Positions 14,693 through 22,564 of a stretch of DNA of 64,000 bases are shown in pieces. The stretch lies in assembly GCA_035999335.1 (NCBI GenBank), contig DASYGV010000082.1, positions 8,485 through 72,484 on the forward strand, read 5' to 3'. Under the pieces are notes generated by a model, which was given only the letters and a program-made list of their open reading frames with translations, ran no database searches and was not told the origin of the DNA. The translations under genes were made by a program, and so were the position numbers. This DNA comes from QHVT01 sp035999335 (GTDB lineage: Bacteria > Acidobacteriota > Thermoanaerobaculia > Gp7-AA8). Positions within the stretch are counted from its first letter, which is position 1. Each line of letters begins with the position of its first letter.

Positions 14693-17360
14693 AGACGGGT
14701 CGGAATTTGCCGCTACGGCGGATGATGCCGTTGTAGGCGACGACGACGCGGCGGAACTCGGCGGCAAGCTGCTCGATCGCGGCCTCCGCGCCGTCGAGAC
14801 GTCCGGCGCGCGCGTTCTGCTCTAACGAAGAAGCCATCGTCAGCATCCGCTTTGCGCCGACACTGCCGCTCGAGCTCTTGAGCGCGTGCGCCGCCAGCGC
14901 GAGATCGTTCGCGTCGCCGTTCGAGGCCGCGGAGCGCAGTGCGTCGATGCGCGACGGTACGTCCTCGCGGAACGTCCTCACCAGCTCGTCGAGGAACCCA
15001 TCCTGCGTGCGGCTGATCGCCAGGAAGGAGCTGACGCGCTCGCGGTCCAGCACGTACTGATCGTCCTGCTCCATCAGGTCCGGCCCAGCCGCCGCGGTCT
15101 CCTGCGAGTCTTTGCTCGCCCACAGGCGGATCACCGCGCCGACCTGTTCGAGCGAAACCGGCTTGGCGAGGTAGTCGTTCATCCCCGCGGCGATGCACTT
15201 CTCGCGCTCGCCGGTGAGCGCATGCGCGGTGATGGCGATGATCGGGACCTTCGCCTTCGACTCCGCCATCTGGCGGATACGGCGCGTGGCCTCGTAGCCG
15301 TCCATGTCCGGCATCTGGATATCCATCAGCACGATGTCGAACGTATCGCGCGACACCGATTCCAACGCTTCCGCGCCGTTCGCGGCGACGACGCATTCAT
15401 GGCCGAGGCGCTGCAGCTGTCCGATGGCCACGAGCTGGTTCACGCTGTTGTCCTCGACGACGAGCACGCGCGCGCGCGACGGCAGCGCGGGCTCTTCGAG
15501 GAGGCGCCGCGGTGTCTCCGTGCCCTCCATCTCGATGAGCCGCGCGAGCGTGTCGCAGAGCTGGCCGCGCCGCACGGGCTTGACCACGAATGCGTCGATG
15601 CCCGCGGTCTCGTACGTGACGACGTCATGCCGGCGCCGCCCGAACGCCGTCAGCAACAGGAGGCGCGTGGAGTCGAGCGCGCGGTCCTTGCGGATCGCGC
15701 GCGCGAATCCGAGGCCGTCGTCGTCCGGGAGCTGCATGTCGAAGATGATCACGTCGTACTTCTGCTGATCCACCGCCGCCAGCGCGTCGCCCACGGTCTC
15801 GGCCTCGTCGACGGCGATGTTCGTCGCCGACAGTTGCCGCATGACCATGAAACGGTGCACCTCGTTCGAGTCGACGAGGAGCACGCGATGTCCGGTGAGG
15901 TTCCATCGCCTCGACGGCGCCGCCGCGTCCTCCGGCTGTTTCTGCAGCGGGAGCTCGAACCAGAACGTCGAGCCTTCGCCGGGCACGCTGATGACGCCGA
16001 TCTCGCCGCCCATGGCCTCGACCAGCTGTTTCGAGACCGCCAGTCCGAGGCCGCTGCCGCCGTACTTGCGCGTGGTCGTGCCGTCGGCCTGCGTGAATGG
16101 AGTGAACAGCCGTTGCTGCGCCTCCGGCTCGATGCCGATGCCGGTGTCGGTGACCAGGAACCGCAGCGTGACGCGCAACTCCTTCTGCTCCGGCTGCATG
16201 ACCGTCAGCACGATCTCGCCGCGGTCGGTGAACTTCACCGCGTTGCCGACGAGGTTCAGCAGCACCTGGCGGATGCGGTGCGAGTCGCCGCGCAGAGCGC
16301 GCTCGACGTCCGGCACGACGAAGGTCCGGAACTTGAGTCGCTTTGCCGCCGCGCGCGCCGCGAAGTCCTCGGTCGCGCGATCGATGATGTCGTCGAGCTG
16401 GAAGTCGATCCACTCGATGGTGAGCTTGCCCGCTTCCACGCGCGCGAGATCGAGGACGTCGTTCACGATCGACAGCAACGTCTCCCCGGACGAGCGGATC
16501 ATGTCCGCGTACTCGCGCTGTTCTGGCGTGAGCGGCGTGCAGAGGAGGAGGCCGGCTGTGCCGAGGACGCCGTTCAGCGGCGTGCGGATCTCGTGGCTCA
16601 TGTTCGCCAGGAACTCCGACTTCGCGCGCGCCGACTGCAGCGCCGCGTCGCGCGCGCGCGCCAGCTCTTCCTCGACGCCCTTCCGGTGCGTGATGTCGCG
16701 GGCGATTGCCTCGTAGCCGGCGACACGGCCGTTCTCGTCGACGACCGTGAGCACGTTCTGCCCGACCCACGTCCGCATGCCCGACTTCGTGATCATCGGG
16801 AACTCGAAGTAGGAGATGCGCTCGTTCGTGCGGAACTGGTGCTCGTAGAAATGCTGAGCGGCCTCGCGGAAGTCGGGATCGACGAGCTCGAGGTAGTGGC
16901 GCCCGATCAGCTCGTCCTCGTCGTATCCGGTGATGCGGATGGACGCGGGATTGACGTAGGTGAAGTGCCCGCGGTAGTCGGAGCGGTAGATGATCTCGTT
17001 CGCGTTCTCGATGATGTGCCGGTAGCGCTCCCGGCTCTCGTGCAGCGCGCGCTCCCCGCGACGCGCCTCGGTGATGTCGCGGTAGGTGAAGAAGACGAAC
17101 TGGATGTCGCTGGTTCCGTTCGCCCGCACGGGCGATGCCGTGATCTCGAGGGAGAGGTCGCCGAGGTCGAGGTCGCACGTGGCGCGCTCACCGGCGAGAG
17201 CGCGCGCGAGCGTCTCCGCATCGATGAAGCCGTCGGCGCCGAGCATCTCGCGCGCGGCGCGATTCAGCCAGATCGTGTTTCCGGCGGTGTCGACGAGCGC
17301 GAATCCCAGGGCTAACTGTTCGAGCCACGCGACAGTCGCTTCATCTGGCGGGCCTTGCAT
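14691..17360 (-). CDS. Hybrid sensor histidine kinase (PAS-PAS-HisKA-HATPase-REC-REC-HPt)
   Basis: 889 residues with no membrane helix, so a cytoplasmic sensor. PAS domains occupy about 10-100 and 110-230 (YRDITEAR and ARDITHRKG close them). HisKA has the phospho-His256 in ANMSHEIRTPLNG. The ATPase has VGNAVKFTD (N box), DTGIGI and GGSGLGLAVSKQL. The first receiver carries Asp541 (VIIFDMQLPDDDG) and the second Asp680 (IVLMDIQMPDMDG). The C-terminal HPt domain has His825 in AAHALKSSSGSVG. All phosphorelay residues are present. The start at 17360 is preceded by tagggt-like tggat sequence (taggat, nine bases). The nearest output candidates are the downstream kinase-receiver protein and the upstream diguanylate cyclase. 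Confidence 0.95.
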   Translation of the reverse strand: MQGPPDEATVAWLEQLALGFALVDTAGNTIWLNRAAREMLGADGFIDAETLARALAGERATCDLDLGDLSLEITASPVRANGTSDIQFVFFTYRDITEARRGERALHESRERYRHIIENANEIIYRSDYRGHFTYVNPASIRITGYDEDELIGRHYLELVDPDFREAAQHFYEHQFRTNERISYFEFPMITKSGMRTWVGQNVLTVVDENGRVAGYEAIARDITHRKGVEEELARARDAALQSARAKSEFLANMSHEIRTPLNGVLGTAGLLLCTPLTPEQREYADMIRSSGETLLSIVNDVLDLARVEAGKLTIEWIDFQLDDIIDRATEDFAARAAAKRLKFRTFVVPDVERALRGDSHRIRQVLLNLVGNAVKFTDRGEIVLTVMQPEQKELRVTLRFLVTDTGIGIEPEAQQRLFTPFTQADGTTTRKYGGSGLGLAVSKQLVEAMGGEIGVISVPGEGSTFWFELPLQKQPEDAAAPSRRWNLTGHRVLLVDSNEVHRFMVMRQLSATNIAVDEAETVGDALAAVDQQKYDVIIFDMQLPDDDGLGFARAIRKDRALDSTRLLLLTAFGRRRHDVVTYETAGIDAFVVKPVRRGQLCDTLARLIEMEGTETPRRLLEEPALPSRARVLVVEDNSVNQLVAIGQLQRLGHECVVAANGAEALESVSRDTFDIVLMDIQMPDMDGYEATRRIRQMAESKAKVPIIAITAHALTGEREKCIAAGMNDYLAKPVSLEQVGAVIRLWASKDSQETAAAGPDLMEQDDQYVLDRERVSSFLAISRTQDGFLDELVRTFREDVPSRIDALRSAASNGDANDLALAAHALKSSSGSVGAKRMLTMASSLEQNARAGRLDGAEAAIEQLAAEFRRVVVAYNGIIRRSGKFRPV

Positions 17361-17372
17361 GGTCAGACAATC

Positions 17373-20279
17373 CTACGCGGACGCGTCTCTCAGCCACGTG
17401 CCGGTCGTCGTTTCATCCGCGACGCGCACGCAGTTGCGTCCCGAATGTTTGGCCGCGTACAGGGCCCGGTCCGCGCTGGCGACGAGCAGGTCGGACGCCG
17501 CTTCCGCTCCCGGGACGATCGCCGCGACGCCGCAACTCGCCGTGACCCGCTTGCCCGTGCCGTTGCCGTAGGGAATCGCGAGACGCTCGATTCCATCGCG
17601 CAACGTCTCGGCGACGCGAATCGCGACGTCGCCGTCGATGCCGGGGAGAAGGATCGCAAACTCCTCGCCGCCGTAGCGAGCGACGACCTCGCCGCTGCGG
17701 CGCACGGTGTCATTGAGGAACGCGCCGACGCGGCGCAGGCAGTCGTCGCCCGCGGGATGACCGCGGCGGTCGTTGAGATCTTTGAAGTGATCGAGATCGA
17801 GAAGGATCAGCGCCAGCGGCTGCTCGTTACGCCGCGCGCGGTTCCATTCGTCCGCGAGCGTGCGCTCGAAGTGTCGGCGGTTGGCGATTCCGGTGAGGTC
17901 GTCCTCGAGCGAGAGCGCCTCGAGCTGCGTGTTCGCGGCCTCCAGCAGTTTCACCGTTTCCTGCAGCTCGGCGGTTTTCTCCGTGACGTTTGCGCGCAGG
18001 CGTTCGGCATGACGCTGCAGCGCGCCCGTGCGCATGCGGATCACCAGCAACACGATCGCGACCGCGAGCAGGACCCACAATGCGTACGCCCAGCTCGTGT
18101 TGTACCACGGCGGCTTCACGGAAAACGGCCAGCGCGCCTCCTCGCTCGGCGCCGAGCCAGCGCCGCGCGCGCGCAGGCGGAAGGTGTAGTCATTCGCGGA
18201 GAGAGTGGTGTAATCGATGAAAGGCTGCGCGGTCCACTCGCTCCACGCCTCGTCGATCGGATCGAGGCGATACTGGTACTCGACGCCAGAGCGGTACGAC
18301 GCCGGCGCGAACTCGACGCGAATGCGCCCGAAGTTGTGGCGGAGCGTCACGAGCTCGCGCAGTCCCGAGGTCGCGCCGCCGAAGAGCACCTGCCCTTCGC
18401 CTTGCGTCACGCGGCGAATGAGCGGTTGCGGCTGCGCGGCGAAGACCTCGCCGGCCGCCGATGGGTCGTAGCGGAAGAGACCTTTGTCCGAGGCGAACCA
18501 GATCGTGCCGTCGCTGGTGATGCGAATGTTCTGAATGTCCGCCGCGGTCACTGAAACGAGAGGCCGTCCCTCGGTCGCATACGTGCCGTCGCGGTGGAGC
18601 TCGAACACGCGCGGCGGAGTGGAGTTGATCCAGACGTTGCCGCGCGCGTCGTCGGCGACGACGAAGAAGCCGCGCGGCGCTTTCAGATGACCGAGGCGCG
18701 CATCCGGCTCGAGCTGACCGTTGCGCCCGATCTGCACAACCTCGCCGGTCGCGCGCACGAACACCGGCCGGCCGCCGACGTCGAAGACGTTCATCTCGTT
18801 CTTGCCGAACTGGCGCACGTGCGGCTTCGCGCCGCGCGGATCGACGACCTGGAGGATTCCGTCGAACACCGTGCCGCACCAGAGCACGCCCTTCTGTTCG
18901 ACGACCGAGGCGATCTCCTGTTCGATGCCGGGGACGAGCCCTTCGAACGTCCACGTCCCGCCGACGCGGCGGATACTCCCGACGCCGTCGCCCAGGGCGA
19001 GCCAGACCCGCGACGGATCGGTGGGAGAGCGATACATGTCGTACAGCTCGCGCTCCATCTTCACGATGTGCTCGAGCGATCCATCGGGCCTGACGCGAAA
19101 GATGCCTTTGGTCGTGCCGGCAAGCAGCTCGTCCCCACCTTCGGCAGGGACGACGAGCACGCGCCACGCGCCTGCTTCCATCGGCTCGAGACGCTTCGCG
19201 TTGCCGCGCGCGTCGATCTCGAAGAGACCGTGCGTCGTCGCGGTGTAGAGCTTTCCGTCGAACTTCGCGACGTCGCCCGCGCCGCCGCGCACGCCCCCGC
19301 GCGTGTCGAAGACAGTCACCGGGGCGGTGAGGTCGATCCGGACGATTGGCCCTTCCATCGCCAGCCAGAGTGCGCCCTCGCGGTCGACGTAGGCCTCGCT
19401 GATGACGGCGTCGGGAAGTCCCGAACCGGCGGCGATGACCTGTTCGATCTCGCCGCTCTCGTTGAAGATCACCAGCCCGTGCTGCCGCGTCGTCAAGACC
19501 ATCCGGCCATCGCGCAGACGTGTGCCGCCGGTGACGAGCTTTCCGGCGAGCCACTCTTTCACCGCCGGGGCGAACGGCGTTACGGCGTCCTTGGAGATGA
19601 TGAACAAGCCGTCGTCGCGCGTGACGGCGATGGCGGTCTTGTCCGCGCGTCGAAGGATGTGCACGACGCGCCGGTCGAGTCCCATCGGGCTGACGCGCAG
19701 GGCATTCACGTCGAGCTTGTGCAGCCCTTTCGGTCCGCGCAGAAGCACGTCTGCTCCTTCGCCGGAGCAGCCGCGCGGCGCATCTTCGGCCGTGAACTGC
19801 GCGACGCGCTTCGCGCTCCCGCCGTTCCAGAGCAGCACGCTTTTTTCCGCGACGTAGAGGAAGCCCGCCGAGGTGGCGCAGATGGAGCGCACGTCGCCGA
19901 CCTGGCGCTGATCGGCTGGGAGCGATTCGAGGAGTGAATGGTACTTGTACGAGCCTTGCGGGTCGCGGGCGAGGTAGCCGAAATCGTTGAGGAGCCCGAG
20001 CGCGATGCGGCCCTGCGCATCGCTTGCGATGGAGAGGCCGACCTGCTCGTTCGGGAGCTTGTGCAGCTCCCACCATGCACCGTCGTAAGTCACGAGGCCG
20101 TGCAGGTTCCCGAAGTGAAGGACGCCGCGGCCGTCCTGGGTGATGTCGAACGTCTGCGGCCCGGCTTTGTGGGTCTCGGGCGGATAGACCGTGATCAGCG
20201 GAAAGCCGCGCTCCGCCGCACGAGCGGGCAAAGCCAGCAGCAGAAGAACGCAAAGCGCCCGGCACCAGGTTGTCGACAT
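17373..20279 (-). CDS. Membrane diguanylate cyclase with periplasmic propeller (Reg_prop-Y_Y_Y-GGDEF), I-site lost
   Basis: 968 residues. A signal peptide (MSTTWCRALCVLLLLALPARA) is followed by about 600 residues of two-component-propeller repeats, a Y_Y_Y domain (FAPASYRSGVEYQYRLDPID), a membrane helix (YALWVLLAVAIVLLVIRM), a coiled coil and a GGDEF domain. The active-site motif is GGEEF at 870-874, so cyclic-di-GMP synthesis is expected. Upstream of it the inhibitory RxxD site is missing: the sequence reads RRSGEVVARYGGEEF. The periplasmic propeller probably senses an external ligand. A full-length paralogue lies at 22565-25408. It ends 12 bases before the hybrid kinase gene on the same strand, so the two may be co-transcribed. 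Confidence 0.93.
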   Translation of the reverse strand: MSTTWCRALCVLLLLALPARAAERGFPLITVYPPETHKAGPQTFDITQDGRGVLHFGNLHGLVTYDGAWWELHKLPNEQVGLSIASDAQGRIALGLLNDFGYLARDPQGSYKYHSLLESLPADQRQVGDVRSICATSAGFLYVAEKSVLLWNGGSAKRVAQFTAEDAPRGCSGEGADVLLRGPKGLHKLDVNALRVSPMGLDRRVVHILRRADKTAIAVTRDDGLFIISKDAVTPFAPAVKEWLAGKLVTGGTRLRDGRMVLTTRQHGLVIFNESGEIEQVIAAGSGLPDAVISEAYVDREGALWLAMEGPIVRIDLTAPVTVFDTRGGVRGGAGDVAKFDGKLYTATTHGLFEIDARGNAKRLEPMEAGAWRVLVVPAEGGDELLAGTTKGIFRVRPDGSLEHIVKMERELYDMYRSPTDPSRVWLALGDGVGSIRRVGGTWTFEGLVPGIEQEIASVVEQKGVLWCGTVFDGILQVVDPRGAKPHVRQFGKNEMNVFDVGGRPVFVRATGEVVQIGRNGQLEPDARLGHLKAPRGFFVVADDARGNVWINSTPPRVFELHRDGTYATEGRPLVSVTAADIQNIRITSDGTIWFASDKGLFRYDPSAAGEVFAAQPQPLIRRVTQGEGQVLFGGATSGLRELVTLRHNFGRIRVEFAPASYRSGVEYQYRLDPIDEAWSEWTAQPFIDYTTLSANDYTFRLRARGAGSAPSEEARWPFSVKPPWYNTSWAYALWVLLAVAIVLLVIRMRTGALQRHAERLRANVTEKTAELQETVKLLEAANTQLEALSLEDDLTGIANRRHFERTLADEWNRARRNEQPLALILLDLDHFKDLNDRRGHPAGDDCLRRVGAFLNDTVRRSGEVVARYGGEEFAILLPGIDGDVAIRVAETLRDGIERLAIPYGNGTGKRVTASCGVAAIVPGAEAASDLLVASADRALYAAKHSGRNCVRVADETTTGTWLRDASA

Positions 20280-20318
20280 CGGGACCCGGCTGACATTAAC
20301 ACGAGTTGGCCAACTCGT

Positions 20319-21041
20319 TCAGTGTCCCGCGTACCAGTCGTACCCGCGCTCGCCCCAGAAATCGGCGGGGCGGATGTCGGTGTAGCGGATGGTCCCAATG
20401 CGCTTGATGTTCTTGATCCCGTACTTCACCGGGATCGCGAGGCGCAGCGGGGCGCCGTGGGGGATGGGCAGCGGCGAATCGTTGATCTCGAAGGCGAGAA
20501 GCGTCTGCGGATGGAGCGCGCTCTCGATGTCGAGGCCGATGTAGTAGCCGCGATCCGGTGTCTCGATGGCGAGGTATTGCGGCATGCGCGGCGGCGGGAA
20601 CTTCTCCATGACGTCCGCCAGGCGCACGCCGCTCCACCTCACGATGATGCTCCAGCCTTCGATGCAGCGGAGCTCCGTGATGCTCGTGCGGCGCGGGAAC
20701 TGGCGAAGGTCGTCGAGCGTGAGCTCGACCGGTGTAGCGGCACCTTCGATCTTCAACCGCCACGCGTCGAGATCGATCGGCGCCTTCAGTCCCTGGCTGC
20801 CGTTGACGCGGACGCGGGTGAGGTCGGACTCGCGGAACTCCGGCGAGAGGCGCTCGGGAGAAAAGTACGCTCGCGCGATTCTCTCGTTTGCCTCGAGCAC
20901 GCGCCGGAACGGCCAGGCAACGCCGTCTTCGCGGGGCCGGGTGCGCAGCCATTTCCAGCTTGCGTAGCCCGCGCCCGCCGCAACGCCCATGGTCAGAAAG
21001 CCGCGACGCGAAAGTCGTTTCAGGTCCTTTTCGCTATTCAT
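20319..21041 (-). CDS. MsrP/YedY-like molybdopterin-dependent oxidoreductase
   Basis: 240 residues with a Tat signal (RLSRRGFLTMGVAAGAG), so it is folded and loaded with molybdopterin before export. The oxidoreductase core has Cys126 in ITELRCIEGWSIIVRWSG, the expected molybdenum ligand, and the family phrases WRLKIEG and GIKNIKRIGTIRYTD. Homologues reduce methionine sulfoxide in damaged periplasmic proteins (MsrP) or act on other sulfoxides and N-oxides. Its start overlaps the upstream cytochrome b gene by eight bases, and that gene would supply electrons. The substrate is not evident from sequence. Confidence 0.87.
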   Translation of the reverse strand: MNSEKDLKRLSRRGFLTMGVAAGAGYASWKWLRTRPREDGVAWPFRRVLEANERIARAYFSPERLSPEFRESDLTRVRVNGSQGLKAPIDLDAWRLKIEGAATPVELTLDDLRQFPRRTSITELRCIEGWSIIVRWSGVRLADVMEKFPPPRMPQYLAIETPDRGYYIGLDIESALHPQTLLAFEINDSPLPIPHGAPLRLAIPVKYGIKNIKRIGTIRYTDIRPADFWGERGYDWYAGH

Positions 21042-21690
21042 TGACGGCCTCCACGCCGATGACCATCGCCCGGAAGTTGTTCCATCCCGCGCGCACGACT
21101 TGCGCGACGTGGACGAGAAAGAACGCGACGTAGCCGACGGTGAGCCAGAAGTGGACGAAGCGCGCGCCCTGGTATCCGCCGAAGAGCCACGCCAGCCACG
21201 CGAACTGGACGGGCTTGTAGATCGCCAGGCCGCTCAGCAGCGAGCCCGCGCCCATCACGATCACGCTGGTGTAGGCGATCTGCTGCGCAGCGTTGAATTT
21301 CTTGCGCGGCAGCGGCTCTTTGCGGATGCGCAGGTCGTGCAGGAGCACGTTCCACGCTTCGCGCAGCGTGCCCCGCCGCGGCACGAGCTCGCGCCACTCG
21401 CCGGAGATGAGCGTGTAGAGGACGTACAGCACGCCGTTCACGCCGAACAGCCACATGAAGAAGAAGTGCAGTGCCATCCCCTCGGCCAATCGATTGTTGA
21501 CGTGCAACGCCCGCCACGTCGAAGGATCGAGCTTCACGTACGCCGGATAGGCCCAGTAAATGAGGATGCCGCTCCAGATCATCACCGCGAGGAGCGGGAA
21601 GTTGATCCAGTGGAACCAGCGGATCGCGAGGGAGTGCTTGCGGGCGAGATGCATGAGGATGGGATGCCGCGCGGCGCGAGATGGTTTCAT
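21034..21690 (-). CDS. Cytochrome b561-type membrane subunit, partner of the molybdopterin enzyme
   Basis: 218 residues with four to five membrane helices. Haem-ligand histidines are likely at HSLAIRWFHWINFPL, ALHFFFMWLFG, FVHFWLTVGYVAFF and VHVAQVV. The arrangement resembles the cytochrome b subunit of thiosulfate reductase or formate dehydrogenase rather than MsrQ. It is translated first, with the Mo-enzyme gene overlapping its 3' end, so the pair forms a membrane-anchored electron path from quinol to the periplasmic molybdopterin site (inference). The start at 21690 gives a basic cytoplasmic N-terminus (MKPSRAARHP). It is divergent from the DUF4105 gene. Confidence 0.82.
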   Translation of the reverse strand: MKPSRAARHPILMHLARKHSLAIRWFHWINFPLLAVMIWSGILIYWAYPAYVKLDPSTWRALHVNNRLAEGMALHFFFMWLFGVNGVLYVLYTLISGEWRELVPRRGTLREAWNVLLHDLRIRKEPLPRKKFNAAQQIAYTSVIVMGAGSLLSGLAIYKPVQFAWLAWLFGGYQGARFVHFWLTVGYVAFFLVHVAQVVRAGWNNFRAMVIGVEAVNE

Positions 21691-21726
21691 GGTCGCCTGG
21701 GGAAAGCGCGAGCCGCGGCCAGCAGT

Positions 21727-21732
21727 TACCAT
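21727..21732 (+). promoter_or_regulatory. -10 element (taccat) six bases before start, combined with ggagga
   Basis: taccat is followed by ggagga and then the ATG at 21739. The six intervening bases look like a Shine-Dalgarno but touch the start codon. The spacing is therefore right for a leaderless transcript, with ggagga probably coincidental. Confidence 0.4.
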
Positions 21733-21738
21733 GGAGGA

Positions 21739-22560
21739 ATGCCGCGTCTCCTGAAAATCCTCGGAATCCTCGCCGCGACCGTCGTCGCGGTCTTCGGCGT
21801 GACGAGGTTCCTGATCCGCCCTTCGAACGAGCGCAAGTGGTCGCTCGATCAGGCGGTCCTGCCGGCGGCGGAGCTCGGGCAACTGCCGCTCGTGACGATT
21901 CGCAACATCCGCAACTTCACGTACGAGTCCACGACGAGTTACACGCCGGCTTACTACGACAAGACCTTCGACTTGCGGAAGCTCGACTCGGCGTGGTTCT
22001 TCGTCGAGCCGTTCGGCAAGGGCGGCGCGGCGCACACGTTCGTTAGCTTCGGATTCGAGGATCGCGACTTCCTGGCCATCTCGATCGAGATCCGCAAAGA
22101 AGTCGGCGAGAGCTTCTCGCCGCTGAAAGGCCTGCTGCGTCAGTACGAGGTGATGTACGTCGTCGGCGACGAGCGCGATCTCGTGAAGCTGCGCACGAAC
22201 TTCCGCAAGGATCGCGTGCACCTCTACCGCATCCAGTCGACACCCGAGCGGATCCAGGCGGCGTTCCTGTCGATGCTACGCCGGGCGAACGACCTCCGCG
22301 AGCATCCCGAGTTCTACAACACTGCCACGAACACCTGCACGACGAACCTCGTGCGGCACGTCAACGAGATCACTCCCGAGCGCATCCCCTTCAGTCCCGC
22401 GGTGCTGCTCCCCGCAAACTCCGATCGCCTCGCCTACGACCTCGGCCTCATCGATCGCACGTTTCCGTTCGCAGAGACGCGCCGCCGCGCGCTGATCAAC
22501 GAGGCGGCCGCGAAGTACGCGGACGACCCGGAGTTCTCGTTGAGAATCCGGGGGATGTAG
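21739..22560 (+). CDS. DUF4105 (Lnb N-terminal periplasmic-like) membrane-anchored protein
   Basis: 273 residues with one N-terminal membrane helix (LLKILGILAATVVAVFGV), the rest periplasmic. The DUF4105 core is seen in TIRNIRNFTYESTTSYTPAYYDKTFDLRKL (two blocks: TIRNIRNFTY and YYDKTFDL), AHTFVSFGFEDRDFLAISIE and the Cys-containing NTATNTCTTNLVRHV. In the family this NxCTTN block carries the presumed catalytic Cys of an NlpC/P60-like fold. A hydrolase acting on envelope material is possible but unproven. It is flanked by minus-strand genes on both sides and looks monocistronic. Confidence 0.8.
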   Translation: MPRLLKILGILAATVVAVFGVTRFLIRPSNERKWSLDQAVLPAAELGQLPLVTIRNIRNFTYESTTSYTPAYYDKTFDLRKLDSAWFFVEPFGKGGAAHTFVSFGFEDRDFLAISIEIRKEVGESFSPLKGLLRQYEVMYVVGDERDLVKLRTNFRKDRVHLYRIQSTPERIQAAFLSMLRRANDLREHPEFYNTATNTCTTNLVRHVNEITPERIPFSPAVLLPANSDRLAYDLGLIDRTFPFAETRRRALINEAAAKYADDPEFSLRIRGM

Positions 22561-22564
22561 GGCG

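Noticed and set aside
14886..17315. Long open frame on the plus strand opposite the hybrid histidine kinase
   Set aside because: It is antisense to a gene with full domain motifs, has Arg/Asp/Leu-rich low-complexity composition and no recognisable domain. Such frames are expected in high-GC DNA; similar antisense frames elsewhere were also ignored.
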